Assembly: GCA_903632075.3 (NCBI GenBank)
Contig: CAHIKZ030005407.1
Span: forward strand, 3,557,501-3,621,500
DNA length: 64,000 bases
Direction of reading: 5' to 3'
From: Acanthosepion pharaonis
Lineage: Eukaryota; Mollusca; Cephalopoda; Sepiida; Sepiidae
Shown in pieces: positions 1 to 8,945 of this stretch. The notes under the pieces were generated by a model, which saw nothing but the letters and a program-made list of their open reading frames with translations, was not told the origin of the DNA and did not search any database. Position 1 is the first letter of the stretch. The number at the start of each line of letters is the position of its first letter. The position numbers and the translations under genes were made by a program.

Positions 1-1400
1 ATATAAATGTAAAATACGTAACTTGACTCGTTCTTTGGTAGCAGATTCTTTCCTAGCCACAGTTGAACTTTTTACCAAATCTAAAGCCTCAGGTGTATTG
101 CGCATTTCTACTTCGAGTTTTTTCCCTGGATGGTTACGAACAAAGCTTAAAGTTAAATGTCAGCAGTTTAATGTGTATTATTCTGATCGATTAAGCGATA
201 ACCCATGTAATATTATCAGTAATCGATAAATCACAGTCGTGATTTTTGGAAACTTAATCGACTGTCAGTGTTTTCCGGAGTTTGAGACGTTTATCTGTAG
301 TATCAAAATACTGAATAATAAAAAAAAAATTTAAAAAATAATAATGTATTGTTTTAATTCCTTCTCCACGATAAAATTCAACCGTTTATTTTAAATGAAA
401 TTTAGTTAAGGTGAGGAATTTTGTTTTATTTTTCGATTTCCAGAAGTATGCATTAATGTGTTGAAGATGCAAAACCCGAAATATATGTTATGAATGACAG
501 TAATCAACTGACATTTCAAATTTGAAAAAGAAAAAAAATACTGAACTCAAATTGAATGGATTGTTCCTTTGGCAAATACTATTTTTACAAGTCTTGAAAT
601 ACACGTTTTAGTAAGAAAAAAAATAAAAGAATATTCGTCAAAAGAATATTGATATTTCACAGAAAATCTTATTGCATTCATTTTACTCAAATTTTTCAGC
701 TATTGCAAAGATCACAGAACCGTTCCACAACAACGTTAAAAAATCTCGAGTAGATAGCACAAGTGACTCATTATGTTTGGTACCGGTGATTGTTAGCTTC
801 ATCTTCGTTTCTGTTGAACAATGCAATCATTAGACGTAGAGTATGGGAATTTTTCGTTACCACCCCGTGATTATAAAGTCATGCACAAGGAAATAAATTA
901 GTGGGCCAATAAAAAGAAAACGCACGGCTAAATGTCTGTGGGATTAGTCAACTAACCATCACACTTCTCCAGGAGTCTAGTTCACATATTTTACAATACC
1001 ACTATGTATAGTTAGATATGTGTAACCGTTGCCGAAGCTGTTCAAATAGTTAGCAAACTACTTCTAGCGAGTTTGTAGGTACTGAAAGAGACCTCATTAT
1101 TGTGGACTTGTATCACACTGGTTTATAAGTACATTTCGCTTCTTGTTTTAGATGTGGCCATTTTCACTCGCATTGATATATTTTCTATCTAAGAATATGT
1201 TCTTTCGCATTCCACCGTCTTTTGCGGAGTGGATTCATTTTTATAGAAAATAAAAACTTTAGAAATATCAAAGAAGCTCGTCCAAAATAACTCATTGGAA
1301 ATTCGAAATCAAGCAAAATTCCGTTTATGGAACTTTGTTGATGCTTCATGAGTTTAAGCCTAGTACTAGATTGACATCTAAGTGTCATCCTTTTACTGTT
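1..1400. other. AT-rich stretch, nothing recognised
   Basis: No open reading frame with family resemblance, no tRNA-like boxes and no strong tandem repeat were seen. Composition is AT-rich with short A and T runs. It may be old unrecognisable repeat or host noncoding DNA. Confidence 0.5.
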
Positions 1401-1660
1401 GAAATTTCTAAGTCTAACCGTAAGATATGATCTAATAGTTTCTTCTCTTGCACTTTCCGCCTATGAAGCTCTCTTCAAGTTTTTGGCTTTTCTATCAACT
1501 ACAAACTTTAAAAGCTTAAATCCAACGTCAGTTGTCATCCGTCTCTTTGAATCTTGTTCCTCTTTATTTTCCATTCTCTTCAACACAGTTTCCCCAGTTT
1601 CTTTCACATTCAAAAACAACTTGCATCTTAGAGGTTTCTTGTTTGGGATGAAATGATCTA
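1401..1660 (-). pseudogene. Coding-like remnant, family unknown
   Basis: On the minus strand a stretch of about 60 codons is rich in charged residues (for example KRMENKEEQDSKRR and FVVDRKAKNLKRAS). This is unlike the phenylalanine/isoleucine/lysine mix that random AT-rich DNA gives here. No domain was recognised and both ends run into unrelated sequence. It could be the edge of a decayed mobile-element protein; a chance ORF is also possible. Confidence 0.2.
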
Positions 1661-1689
1661 AAATAATATGGTACTGGAGATATAAGAGA

Positions 1690-2125
1690 ACGAATGTGGC
1701 TGGCCCTACAGTCGAAAAATATCCAACGAAAAGAATGGAGCGCTGCCGCTCAAGACAAGACGACATCTTTGATTACAACAACAGAAGAAGTCCAATCGGT
1801 CTTCTAGAAACGCTACTAGATGCAAGGACCCTTTTTCTAATATATGATGGCCAGTCTCAATACCACTTTGATTCGGTTTTTTTTTCCTTTCGACTATATC
1901 TTTAAGATTTATTTCACACTTTTTTACTTTTTTGCATGATTTTTCTGCTGTTAAAAATATCTCAAAAGTCATTGAAAAACTCTGTCCGCATAAAAGATTA
2001 GTCTGACATAAATCTATAACGTAACGACATCCAGTGCGGGTGAAAAGCAATATACCATCAGATGGTCTGCGAGAAATAACTTGCTGAATATTGTTCTTCT
2101 AAAATCTCCTAATGAATCTGAAAAG
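1690..2125. repeat. Dispersed repeat, copy 1
   Basis: This segment shares diverged blocks, in the same order, with 3885-4110 and 4385-4440. The shared blocks are a stretch ending in GACTACAACAGCAG-like sequence, a block beginning AGTCTGACA followed by AACGTAA, and a block containing CCCAATGAATC/CCTAATGAATC. The element class is not recognised. Confidence 0.5.
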
Positions 2126-2190
2126 CTGAAAGGAATCTTTTTCTAACATGTGAAAACCCGTTTTCACTCTTTTAGTTTAGTTGTTTATTT

Positions 2191-2231
2191 TACCAGCGAT
2201 ATCAACCCTTTTGGGTTATTTAATGTTGAAG
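2191..2231 (-). repeat. LINE 3'-terminal stem-loop module
   Basis: This copy of a recurring module lies just 3' (on the minus strand) of the RNase H-type LINE end at 2349-2903. The module reads, on the minus strand, CATTAAATAACCC, a short spacer, then GTTGATAT..C and an A/C-rich tail. Other copies are at 4731-4776, 4844-4890, 17780-17822, 32124-32170 and 32260-32310. In the best copies CGGCAT pairs with ATGCCG. The position makes it the likely RT recognition end of this LINE group. Confidence 0.6.
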
Positions 2232-2348
2232 AATTTGTTTGGTTTTTGCTTACAGCTTGTTGATCTTTTGTGAGTTTATTGTTTCCAAGATATAGGTAGA
2301 GGTGTTGTGATTTAGTACATGATGATTATATGCTATCTTCTTTTCCAG

Positions 2349-2903
2349 CTATATTTTGTTATATGATTTTGTTGCTTTTAGAAATTCTAAAAGGTCATTT
2401 GGATCAGTTTTGTTGAAGATGTCTTTCAGATTGTTTTCTTGATAGTATCTTAGTCGTATTTGTTCAAGATCTATGCAGTTTGTTAGTAAGTGTTTCACTG
2501 TGTAGAGCTCCTGGCATGCAATGCAAATTGGGGCTTCTTCACCTTTCAGCAGATGTGACTGGGTGACGACGGTGTGGCCTGTTTGAAGTCTAGTCATTAC
2601 TACATCTTCTCTTCTTGACATTTTCCTGTTGGGAATTTTAGCTTCTATCCGTTCTTTGACGATTGGTTTGATTTCGTAGAGTTTGTTATATTTTTTGCAG
2701 GAGTTCCACGACTCTTGCCGTTTGGTCGTAATGAAGTTGTTGATTAGGGGTTTGTAATCTGTATGGGGTATTTTTATGTCACTAATGTTGATGTTTAAGG
2801 ATCTTTTAGCAGCTGTATCTGCTTTTTCGTTTGCTCTGAGACCAATATGGCTGGGAATCCAACAGAAAACTATTCTGACATCAGTGTTGCAATTACATTT
2901 CAT
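2349..2903 (-). pseudogene. C-terminal RNase H region of a non-LTR retrotransposon, 5'-truncated
   Basis: A 184-codon open frame. Residues about 13-40 contain FCWIPSHIGLRANEKADTAA, the last motif block of a retroelement RNase H (the HIG and the ADxAA aspartate). Residues about 100-150 carry MTRLQTGH, then a cysteine/histidine cluster (CIACQ, then HLLTNC). This order is typical of the ends of I/Jockey/R1-type LINE ORF2 proteins with a terminal RNase H. The polymerase and endonuclease that should precede it are absent upstream, where minus-strand frames become noncoding, so this is a 5'-truncated copy. The 3' UTR and stem-loop tail follow at 2348-2191. Host gene function is unlikely. Confidence 0.8.
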
Positions 2904-3292
2904 CGCTTCACTCTTTTATTTGCTTCTAACCCATCACTAGTAACTAGCATAAATGTCAGATATCCTCTCTTTCTATCAGTCAAGTCTATTCAAGATTTGA
3001 GCGATCATGGTTATTCAGAGTTTCCTCCCTTTGTTGCGTGCATCAATAGTTTTTCTTTTATAACTGCGTTTTATCATATATGTGTCATTTATTTCGACAA
3101 CCATTTACTCAACCTTGTCAAGTAGATTTCTCCCTGTTTTCCTATACTTATCTTGAATTTGATATATCTTGTCAGTGTCAAATTCTTCAGATATTCTTTC
3201 CTTAATACGTCTACAAGAAAAAATTCATCTCATTTTTATTAGTAGTAAGAATTTATTTATATTTTCTATTCATTTTTTTAAAAAAAATTGTT

Positions 3293-3415
3293 TCTCGCAT
3301 AAAGAAAGAACAGTAAGATATATAATCCGGTGTTCTTATAGATATTTTTATTTTTACAAAATAGTGCTCAATGTAAATTTACAGAGCATTAATATTATAA
3401 ATTAATTGATTGAAA
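3293..3415 (-). repeat. Dispersed repeat fragment next to (GAAA)n
   Basis: The reverse complement of this segment recurs at 20190-20300, including the block around AATGCTCTGTAAATTTACAT and the end CCGGATTATATATCTTACTG followed by TTCTTTC runs. A third, more diverged copy lies at 5690-5955. The element class is unknown; it is always bordered by (GAAA)n or (TA)n microsatellite. Confidence 0.6.
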
Positions 3416-3420
3416 ATATT

Positions 3421-3462
3421 ACTGAAAGAAAGAAATAGCGAAAGAAAGAAAAGAAATAGCGA

Positions 3463-3514
<52 letters not shown>

Positions 3515-3535
3515 AGAAAAGAAATAGCGGAAGAA
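3421..3535. repeat. (GAAA)n microsatellite with GAAATAGCG interruptions
   Basis: GAAA units are interrupted by GAAATAGCG-type units. The same interrupted array occurs at 8577-8945. Confidence 0.9.
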
Positions 3536-3592
3536 AGCGATGGTATCCTCAACACTTGTCAGTCCAAGTCTTCCCTTAATCTGTGACAAAAT

Positions 3593-3733
3593 GGGCACCT
3601 CGAGGTTGTGTAATGGTTAGCAAGCTTGTCTTGCTAGTACAATTACGACTGAGTAGTGAGTTCGATCCTCACTGGGTGCTCCATTCTTTCGGCCTTGTGC
3701 CACATCTAAGCTACGCTTGGAAAATCTATAATA
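3593..3733 (+). mobile_element. tRNA-derived SINE (family S1) with target-site duplication
   Basis: The head is tRNA-like. A GGGCACC acceptor arm is followed by an A-box region (TGTGTAATGGTTAGC, 3607-3621) and a B box (AGTTCGATCCTC, 3659-3670); GGTGCTC closes the acceptor stem. The body then reads TTTCGGCCTTGTGCCACAT and ends near CTTGGAAAA. An imperfect 11-bp duplication flanks it: TGTGACAAAAT at 3582-3592 and TGTGATAAAAT at 3734-3744. That duplication fits LINE-mediated insertion. A second copy of the family is at 16831-16961. Confidence 0.85.
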
Positions 3734-3884
3734 TGTGATAAAATTGTCTAATAGTTACTGCCATGGAGATAACTAGACATTGCATAACAGTGCATCACTT
3801 TTTTCTTTGTTTCTTAAGACATTTTTTAATGATTAGGTGGAAAGAAGGCGTGGTTTCGGATGACGCGGTGGCCATATAATCGAA

Positions 3885-4110
3885 TGAATATGGCTGACTT
3901 AGCAGTTAAGAGTATTCAACGAACGGAAGGAATCTCTACTGGTGAAGACAAGACGTCACCATTGACTACAACAGCAGGAGACTGTCAACCTTATAATCAG
4001 TAATGAAATTAATGTAATTAATGTTTCTAAAGCTTAACTTAGTCTGACACAAAGATACAACGTAAGGACATCTAGTAATAGTAAAACTCGCCACACCATT
4101 AAATTGCCAA
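3885..4110. repeat. Dispersed repeat, copy 2
   Basis: Homologous to 1690-2125. The copy appears interrupted by, or abuts, the inverted hammerhead element at 4130-4345, because a further homologous block resumes at 4385-4440. Confidence 0.5.
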
Positions 4111-4195
4111 CTATTGTCTATATCTCTGAGATGAGGTATTGTAACTATTTACACTATTTACACTGATCTGATTGTTGTCCTCATCTTTATTGCTG

Positions 4196-4243
4196 TATTC
4201 ACGACGTTTCGGCCGTTGTACGCTCAGGCCTTCGTCAGGTGAT
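4196..4243 (-). ncRNA. Hammerhead ribozyme-like motif, Penelope type (left arm)
   Basis: Reading on the minus strand, TCAC precedes CTGACGA (4232-4238 on plus). A GGCC/GGCC helix II candidate follows, then GAAAC (4206-4210) and GTC followed by GTGA. TCAC and GTGA form helix I. Helix III is only ACGT, so activity would probably need a dimer. The first helix II position is A rather than the usual G. Confidence 0.6.
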
Positions 4244-4287
4244 ATATGTTGGAATTTCGAAAGGGTCCGGTTCGAAAGTCCAACAAA

Positions 4288-4336
4288 AATCACCTGAAGA
4301 AGGCCTGAGGCGTACAAATATCGAAACGTCGTGATT
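4288..4336 (+). ncRNA. Hammerhead ribozyme-like motif, Penelope type (right arm)
   Basis: AATCAC (4288-4293) pairs perfectly with GTGATT (4331-4336) as helix I. CTGAAGA occupies 4294-4300, GAAAC 4323-4327, and the GTC cleavage triplet 4328-4330. Helix II is degraded relative to the left arm (the 3' GGCC has become ATATC), so this copy is probably inactive. Confidence 0.55.
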
Positions 4337-4721
4337 ATGACAATAAAGATGAGAAAAACAGTTCGAAAGACGTGAATAGTGTAAATTGCTAACTATTTTC
4401 ATATATAAAACTCCCAATGAATCCCTGCCAAGTTAAAAAGACACTTTTTTTATTATGTTGTTCGGAAAATGATGTCCGATTTTAGAATAAATATTTTAAT
4501 TGTATTCTAATATATTATTATAATAGTTTCACAAAAATATACTTTTTGCATGAGTTGAAGTTTGGTTATAACCCTTCTACAAAAAGCTACAAAAATTAAC
4601 AGAGGATAAGGTGAATGATCCTCTTGGGATCGGATATTATGGTTTTGGTCTCTACAGATCTGCAAGGTATATACGATTCTGAAAGATTAATATGGTAGAT
4701 GACGTTCATCTGCTTTTGGTT

Positions 4722-5345
4722 GGTTTGGTTTGTTTTACGGCATATCAACACCTCAATGGGTTATTTAATGCCGACAAGATTTTTAGGATAGATTCGTATG
4801 AATAGATTATGCATTCTTTGGTTTAGATTGCTTTGGTTTATTTTGTTTTACGGCATATCATCCTCAATGGGTTATTTAATGCCGACAAAATTTTTATTGC
4901 TGGTAATATTTTGTTTTGTCCAAAATCTATTTCTGGTAATATTTTTTCTTCAAAAATGTATTGCTGGTAATATTTTATTTCAAAAATGTATTGCGAGTAA
5001 TATTTATTTTCTAAAAACATTGTTGGTAATATTTTTTTCAAAAATGTATTGCTAGTAATAATTTTTCTCTGCAAAAATTTATTGCTGGTAATAATTTTTT
5101 TTACGAAGTATTTCTGGTATTAAAACCTATTTTTACACTTTCATACAGTTTTTACCCCAGTTTTGGGGTTAACTATTTGCCCATAGCTAGGACCCTAACA
5201 GGTGCTACCACCCTGAGTCAAGTTGGACCTAGGAACGCCAGTAATTAAGAGGTGTTCCACGCTCCTCAAAACCTCCTGAGCAGAGGCCTTGCTGCTAGAC
5301 GTAGTTTATCGTCTTACCCAGGGCACGGGTGTAGTTTATCGTGGT
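4722..5345 (-). mobile_element. LINE 3' region with internal 28-bp tandem repeats and two terminal stem-loops
   Basis: On the minus strand the order is: a unique 3' UTR-like block (5345-5120), a tandem array of about eight 28-bp units built on ATTGCTGGTAATATTTTT on plus (about 4895-5110), then two copies of the terminal stem-loop module (4844-4890 and 4731-4776), each with CGGCAT/ATGCCG stems. The same order appears inverted at 31775-32170. The two stem-loop copies in a row suggest one 3' end inserted next to another, or a duplicated tail. No coding sequence is recognisable. Confidence 0.6.
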
Positions 5346-5479
5346 GGTGATAGTAGTCGTGGCTTTCGGAGACACAATCCTATGGGTAAAGGAAACTTGG
5401 ATGAGTTCCACCACGGAATTTGTGAACGAGCGGCGCAATATCGAGTCTAGTTCGCCTTCCTCTTCGTCACCGAAGTACA

Positions 5480-5631
5480 GTTGGTATGACGTTTGCCTGT
5501 CAATGTAACTGTCCGGGTTTCAATTCTCGGTAGTGGATGCGCACTGCTGATGAGTTCCAAATATTGGACGAAACGGTCGTCCAGTGCTTTCTGCATTCTG
5601 TTGAGGTTTATTCTAGACTCGATGAATTACG

Positions 5632-5640
<9 letters not shown>
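5480..5640 (+). mobile_element. SINE-like element carrying a hammerhead ribozyme and a (TA)n tail
   Basis: A degenerate B-box-like stretch (GGGTTTCAATTCTCGG, about 5515-5530) lies 11 nt upstream of a well-formed hammerhead (5541-5587). The 3' end reads GATGAATTACG and runs directly into (TA)n. The minus-strand copy at 6793-6960 has a clearer tRNA-like head, the same hammerhead position and the same GATGACG-(TA)n ending. Architecture matches the tRNA-promoter plus hammerhead layout known from schistosome S-alpha SINEs. Confidence 0.65.
5541..5587 (+). ncRNA. Type I hammerhead ribozyme
   Basis: GCACTG (5541-5546) pairs perfectly with CAGTGC (5582-5587) as helix I. The core is complete: CTGATGA 5547-5553, G 5554, a helix II hairpin to C5569, then GAAA 5570-5573 and GTC 5579-5581 with cleavage expected after C5581. 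A 5-nt bulge (5588-5592) separates helix I from a distal helix, GGATGC (5535-5540) with GCATTC (5593-5598). This resembles the helix I bulge used for loop-loop contacts in natural hammerheads. Helix III is short (about 3 bp). Confidence 0.85.

Positions 5641-5696
<56 letters not shown>
5632..5696. repeat. (TA)n microsatellite
   Basis: About 32 TA units, directly following the hammerhead SINE-like element. Confidence 0.95.
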
Positions 5697-5700
<4 letters not shown>

Positions 5701-5949
5701 ATCAATTGATTTAAAATATGTCTTTTTTCGCTACACAGTTCTAACCATGTTTCAAAAATGGAAGCTGAAAGCTCCGAATTTAATTTTGTAATTAAATTAA
5801 AGACATTAGTTCCATTTCATCCTCAAGCGAATTTTGGAGTAACTTTTAAAATTACTGGGTTTTAAAGACACAGCTAAAATCATAATTCACGTTTCCAAGG
5901 ATACAGAGAAATCTATAAGAACACTGGATTATATATCTTACTGTTCTTT

Positions 5950-5955
<6 letters not shown>
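5690..5955. repeat. Dispersed repeat, diverged copy
   Basis: Both ends resemble the repeat at 3293-3415 and 20130-20300: an ATTATAAATCAATTGATTTAAA-like start (with the neighbouring CGCTACACAG and CATGTTTCAAAAATGG blocks) and a GGATTATATATCTTACTG end. The middle differs. Flanked on both sides by (TA)n. Confidence 0.5.

Positions 5956-6021
<66 letters not shown>
5953..6021. repeat. (TA)n followed by (TG)n microsatellite
   Basis: About 19 TA units run directly into about 15 TG units. Confidence 0.95.
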
Positions 6022-6023
<2 letters not shown>

Positions 6024-6787
6024 CGTCATTGATAATAATAATAGTTGATTCTAACATCGATCATTATTTTCTAAAGAACCTAATAGTATATGTTATTATA
6101 ATAGCTTAAAAGCCCCACTAATGGACGGCAATTAAGCTAGCTCCTCTGGAGTTTGAGAGCCCCTAAGTTATTAGATATTCTCAGTATTGGAAGCTCTTTC
6201 GGTTGACGTTTCATCTGGGTTTTCATTCGCGCGGGAGTTTTTTTCCTCGATGCAGCTTTGGTTTATTTTTCTTTATTGCAATTCTGCTGGCGGAGATTTT
6301 TTTTTGTGAGGTATACTTCTCCCGTATGCAATAGGCAACAGTCAACTACAGAAGAACTCAAATTGTTGCATTTAAGTATTGCATTAATATTTACCTTAGC
6401 TTTTAAATATCACAACGATAATTCTTCTGCCACCATGTAATTTAAAGTCAATTTGATGTTCGTAGGTCCTTTTTTTCCGTACAAACAATTACTTTTATTC
6501 CATGGGTGACTTTCGCTGGATCTTGCAAAAGATCGATTATTCCCGAATTTATTTCCAAGTTATAAAAATTGTTATAGTACAACAAAATTTGTCGCAAAAA
6601 ATTACGTAAAAAGTCGCCGAAAACAATGGCAGTAATGAAAACTTGGAAATCCGAAATTTCAGGATTGCAGATCCGGATCTGGCTTGAAATGTCTTTAATT
6701 TGCTCACAAAGTCGACCTGATTCCAAAATGGTATATGTTGAGCTACGGCTTCTATGAGTAAAGTTGAAAAGTGTGACGCACTCATTT

Positions 6788-6790
<3 letters not shown>
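6022..6790. other. No recognised feature
   Basis: AT-rich sequence without recognisable coding, RNA or tandem-repeat signals. A minus-strand frame near 6448-6858 is open but shows no family resemblance and overlaps the SINE. Confidence 0.4.
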
Positions 6791-6792
<2 letters not shown>

Positions 6793-6825
<33 letters not shown>

Positions 6826-6960
6826 CGTCATCCACAGACAGACTGTTTCGCAGCTCATCAGTGTGGCTAGACATCCGGTTGCCTCTAGCTAGGATCGAAA
6901 CCCGACTGAATTGGTGTCAGTCGGAGATTCTAACCATTAAGCCGTCGGCGCACGGTAGGG
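6793..6960 (-). mobile_element. tRNA-derived SINE with internal hammerhead and (TA)n tail
   Basis: On the minus strand the head is tRNA-like: A-box GGCTTAATGGTTAG near 6935-6948 and B-box GGGTTTCGATCCTAGC near 6888-6903. About 20 nt further comes a hammerhead motif (6867-6831), then GATGACG and (TA)n to 6793. This is the better-preserved partner of 5480-5640. Confidence 0.75.
6831..6867 (-). ncRNA. Hammerhead ribozyme with minimal helix II
   Basis: On the minus strand CCACA pairs with TGTGG as helix I. CTGATGA corresponds to 6855-6861 on plus, and CGAAAC to 6845-6850. Helix III is ACA/TGT with loop GTC, and the cleavage triplet TGTC ends at 6837. Helix II is reduced to G-C and C-G around a single nucleotide, unlike the full hairpin at 5554-5569, so activity may be weak. 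Confidence 0.65.
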
Positions 6961-7230
6961 ATGAAAGAGGATTTTTTATTTTTAGAAACACGCCCAGTGA
7001 CCGACAGTGACTCAATTCGCATCTGCGAAGAGTCTCGCTATATAGCTATAATAGTTACTGTTTACCAACCCACACCTCCTCCCCAGAGAGCTCAACTGAA
7101 ATTGATATTTCAGGAGCCAATATAAAGTCATCCACAGCAGTTATGAAGAACTTGGTAATCCGTATGGGTAATCCCAAGGAGGATGAAATTCTGAGAGCTC
7201 AATGTAAATCCAGAGCTAATATTTAAAAGA

Positions 7231-7402
7231 AAAACAGACCACTTTAAGGTACCATTATAATAATTTATTTCACCAGAGCCCTTTTAAAGGACGCCGGATC
7301 ATCAGATAGCTCTTCCAAAAATGAAATGAAACGAAAAATGAAATTAAAATTGAAAAGGGCTCTGGTGAAATAAATTATAGTGTTACCTTTAATTGGTCTG
7401 CT

Positions 7403-7410
<8 letters not shown>
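7231..7410. mobile_element. Foldback element with about 55-bp inverted repeats
   Basis: Arms at about 7231-7285 and 7353-7410 are near-perfect inverted repeats sharing TTTATTTCACCAGAGCCC. The loop contains, on the minus strand, CTGATGA followed by a GGCGTCC...GGGC helix candidate but no following GAAAC. It may be a Penelope-type terminal repeat whose ribozyme core has decayed, or a small MITE. A (TA)n run follows at once. Confidence 0.65.

Positions 7411-7475
<65 letters not shown>
7409..7475. repeat. (TA)n microsatellite
   Basis: About 33 TA units adjoining the right arm of the foldback element. Confidence 0.95.
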
Positions 7476-7477
<2 letters not shown>

Positions 7478-8394
7478 GTTATTGACAATAAAAGTTAATT
7501 CTAAAATCGTACATTATTTCCCGAACGCCCTAATAATATATGACCTCCATTTTGGATCAAACTTTCACTCGGTTTTCTTCAACTCACCCCTCCAATTTTT
7601 CTTTCACGTTTTTCTATTAAATAGATTTTCTTGTGTAAAGATATCTAAACAAAGACTTTAGGACATTTTGCAAGCCTGAAAGAACTTCCGGTTCCCAAGG
7701 AAATATTTGCGCAACTCATCTTGATTCTTTTTGTGCATAGATTGTATTTGTTATATGTTTTTTCACTTTTGGGAAAGTCGTTTCCTATTATTGTTAAAAA
7801 AAAAAAATTGTTTTAAAACTATATTTATATTAGCGACATTTCCAGTTCATGAACAACCCCTTTCAGACATCGATATTTGATGACGAGACACGTTTTTTTC
7901 TGTCTGCCGAGTGTGGCTTTATTTAGCAACGATGGTAACTATATTTACATATCACTTTCCTATTTCAATCATTCACAACCAGAATCTTAAATGCCGACTT
8001 GGTAGCCAAAGAAAGTATCTGCAAATAAGGATTTTTCGAGTATTTGTTAAATCTACAATATGTAAAAAAAAAAAAAAAAGTTTAATTCATAGGCATATCG
8101 ATGAACAAACATTTATGCAATATGATATCTGTCTATTTACCAATCTATTTATTTGCATGTAATTACGTATTTATAAGGTTCCATATTAAGAGTCGTTTAA
8201 AAAGACGCAAATAACCAGTATGGCTGTAAGAAAGAAGAACGGGCTGCCAGCTCTTTTTAAGTAAAACACTGAATGGTGCATTTTTGAAAAAAAAAAAAGA
8301 CTTTCTTCAAGAAGCAGTGAAGAGGAACGGAGCAGAAGGAAACAGTCACCTGGAAATTTGTGGCAGAAGGAAGACGGAAGCTAGGACTGTTGCA
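7476..8394. other. No recognised feature
   Basis: AT-rich DNA with several A runs (7797-7807, 8065-8079, 8287-8299). No coding or RNA signature recognised. Confidence 0.4.
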
Positions 8395-8525
8395 GCATGT
8401 GGTGGTCGCTAGTATTGATTTGTGGCGTTTCGTCTTCGCTGTTTACTGAGTACTCAGTGGCATTCACAGAATCATTGACCTCACGCAAGGTTATTTTGTT
8501 GTCCCAGTCTTGGTCGACGTTGAAC
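8395..8525 (-). pseudogene. Short coding-like fragment, unknown
   Basis: On the minus strand one frame reads about 40 codons of acidic, non-repetitive composition, including DQDWDNKITLREVNDS and NSEDETPQINTSD. That composition is unlike the background. It could be a decayed transposase linker region. It is cut by an A/GA-rich repeat on one side and stop codons on the other. Confidence 0.25.
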
Positions 8526-8576
8526 AAAAAAAAAAAGGTAAAGAGAAGAAAAACAGAAATAAAAAATAAACTTGGA

Positions 8577-8647
8577 GAAAGAAAGAAATAGCGAAAGAAA
8601 GAAAGAAAGAAAGAAAGGAAGGAAATAGCGGAAGAAAGAAATAGCGA

Positions 8648-8687
<40 letters not shown>

Positions 8688-8888
8688 AATAGCGGAAGAA
8701 AGAAATAGCGAAAAAAAGAAATAGCGAAAGAAAGAAGAAAAGAAATAGCTCAAGAAAGAAAGAAAGAAATAGCGAAAGAAAAGAAATAGCGGAAGAAAGA
8801 AATAGCGAAAGAAAAGAAATAGCGAAAGAAAGAAAGAAAAGAAATAGCGGAAGAAAGAAATAGCGAAAGAAAAGAAATAGCGAAAGAA

Positions 8889-8920
<32 letters not shown>

Positions 8921-8945
8921 AAAGAAATAGCGGAAGAAAGAAAGA
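8577..8945. repeat. (GAAA)n array with repeated GAAATAGCG interruptions
   Basis: GAAA tracts are broken more than a dozen times by GAAATAGCG or GAAATAGCT units. Minus-strand open frames across it (serine/phenylalanine/leucine repeats) are an artefact of the repeat. Confidence 0.95.

Larger units (their letters stand above)
4130..4345. mobile_element. Penelope-type terminal region: inverted pair of hammerhead motifs
   Basis: Two arms of about 65 bp face each other head to head (roughly 4180-4240 and 4290-4350). Each arm contains, on its own strand, a CTGANGA block, a GGCC-containing spacer, GAAACGTCGTG and a following CAATAAAGATGA. CTGANGA...GAAAC...GTC is the hammerhead ribozyme core, and the very short ACGT helix III is the form known from Penelope-like retroelements. 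No reverse transcriptase or GIY-YIG coding sequence is present here, so it is a terminal-repeat remnant. A related locus lies at 55215-55440. Confidence 0.65.

Noticed and set aside
2847..3125. 92-codon plus frame
   Set aside because: Its start overlaps the antisense of the LINE RNase H region and the rest has no motif.
6195..6235. GATGAAACGTCA on minus as Penelope-type core
   Set aside because: CTGANGA and the helix II region are missing.
5632..7475. (TA)n tracts as CRISPR-like or regulatory arrays
   Set aside because: Plain dinucleotide microsatellites without spacers; they look like SINE tails or slippage products.
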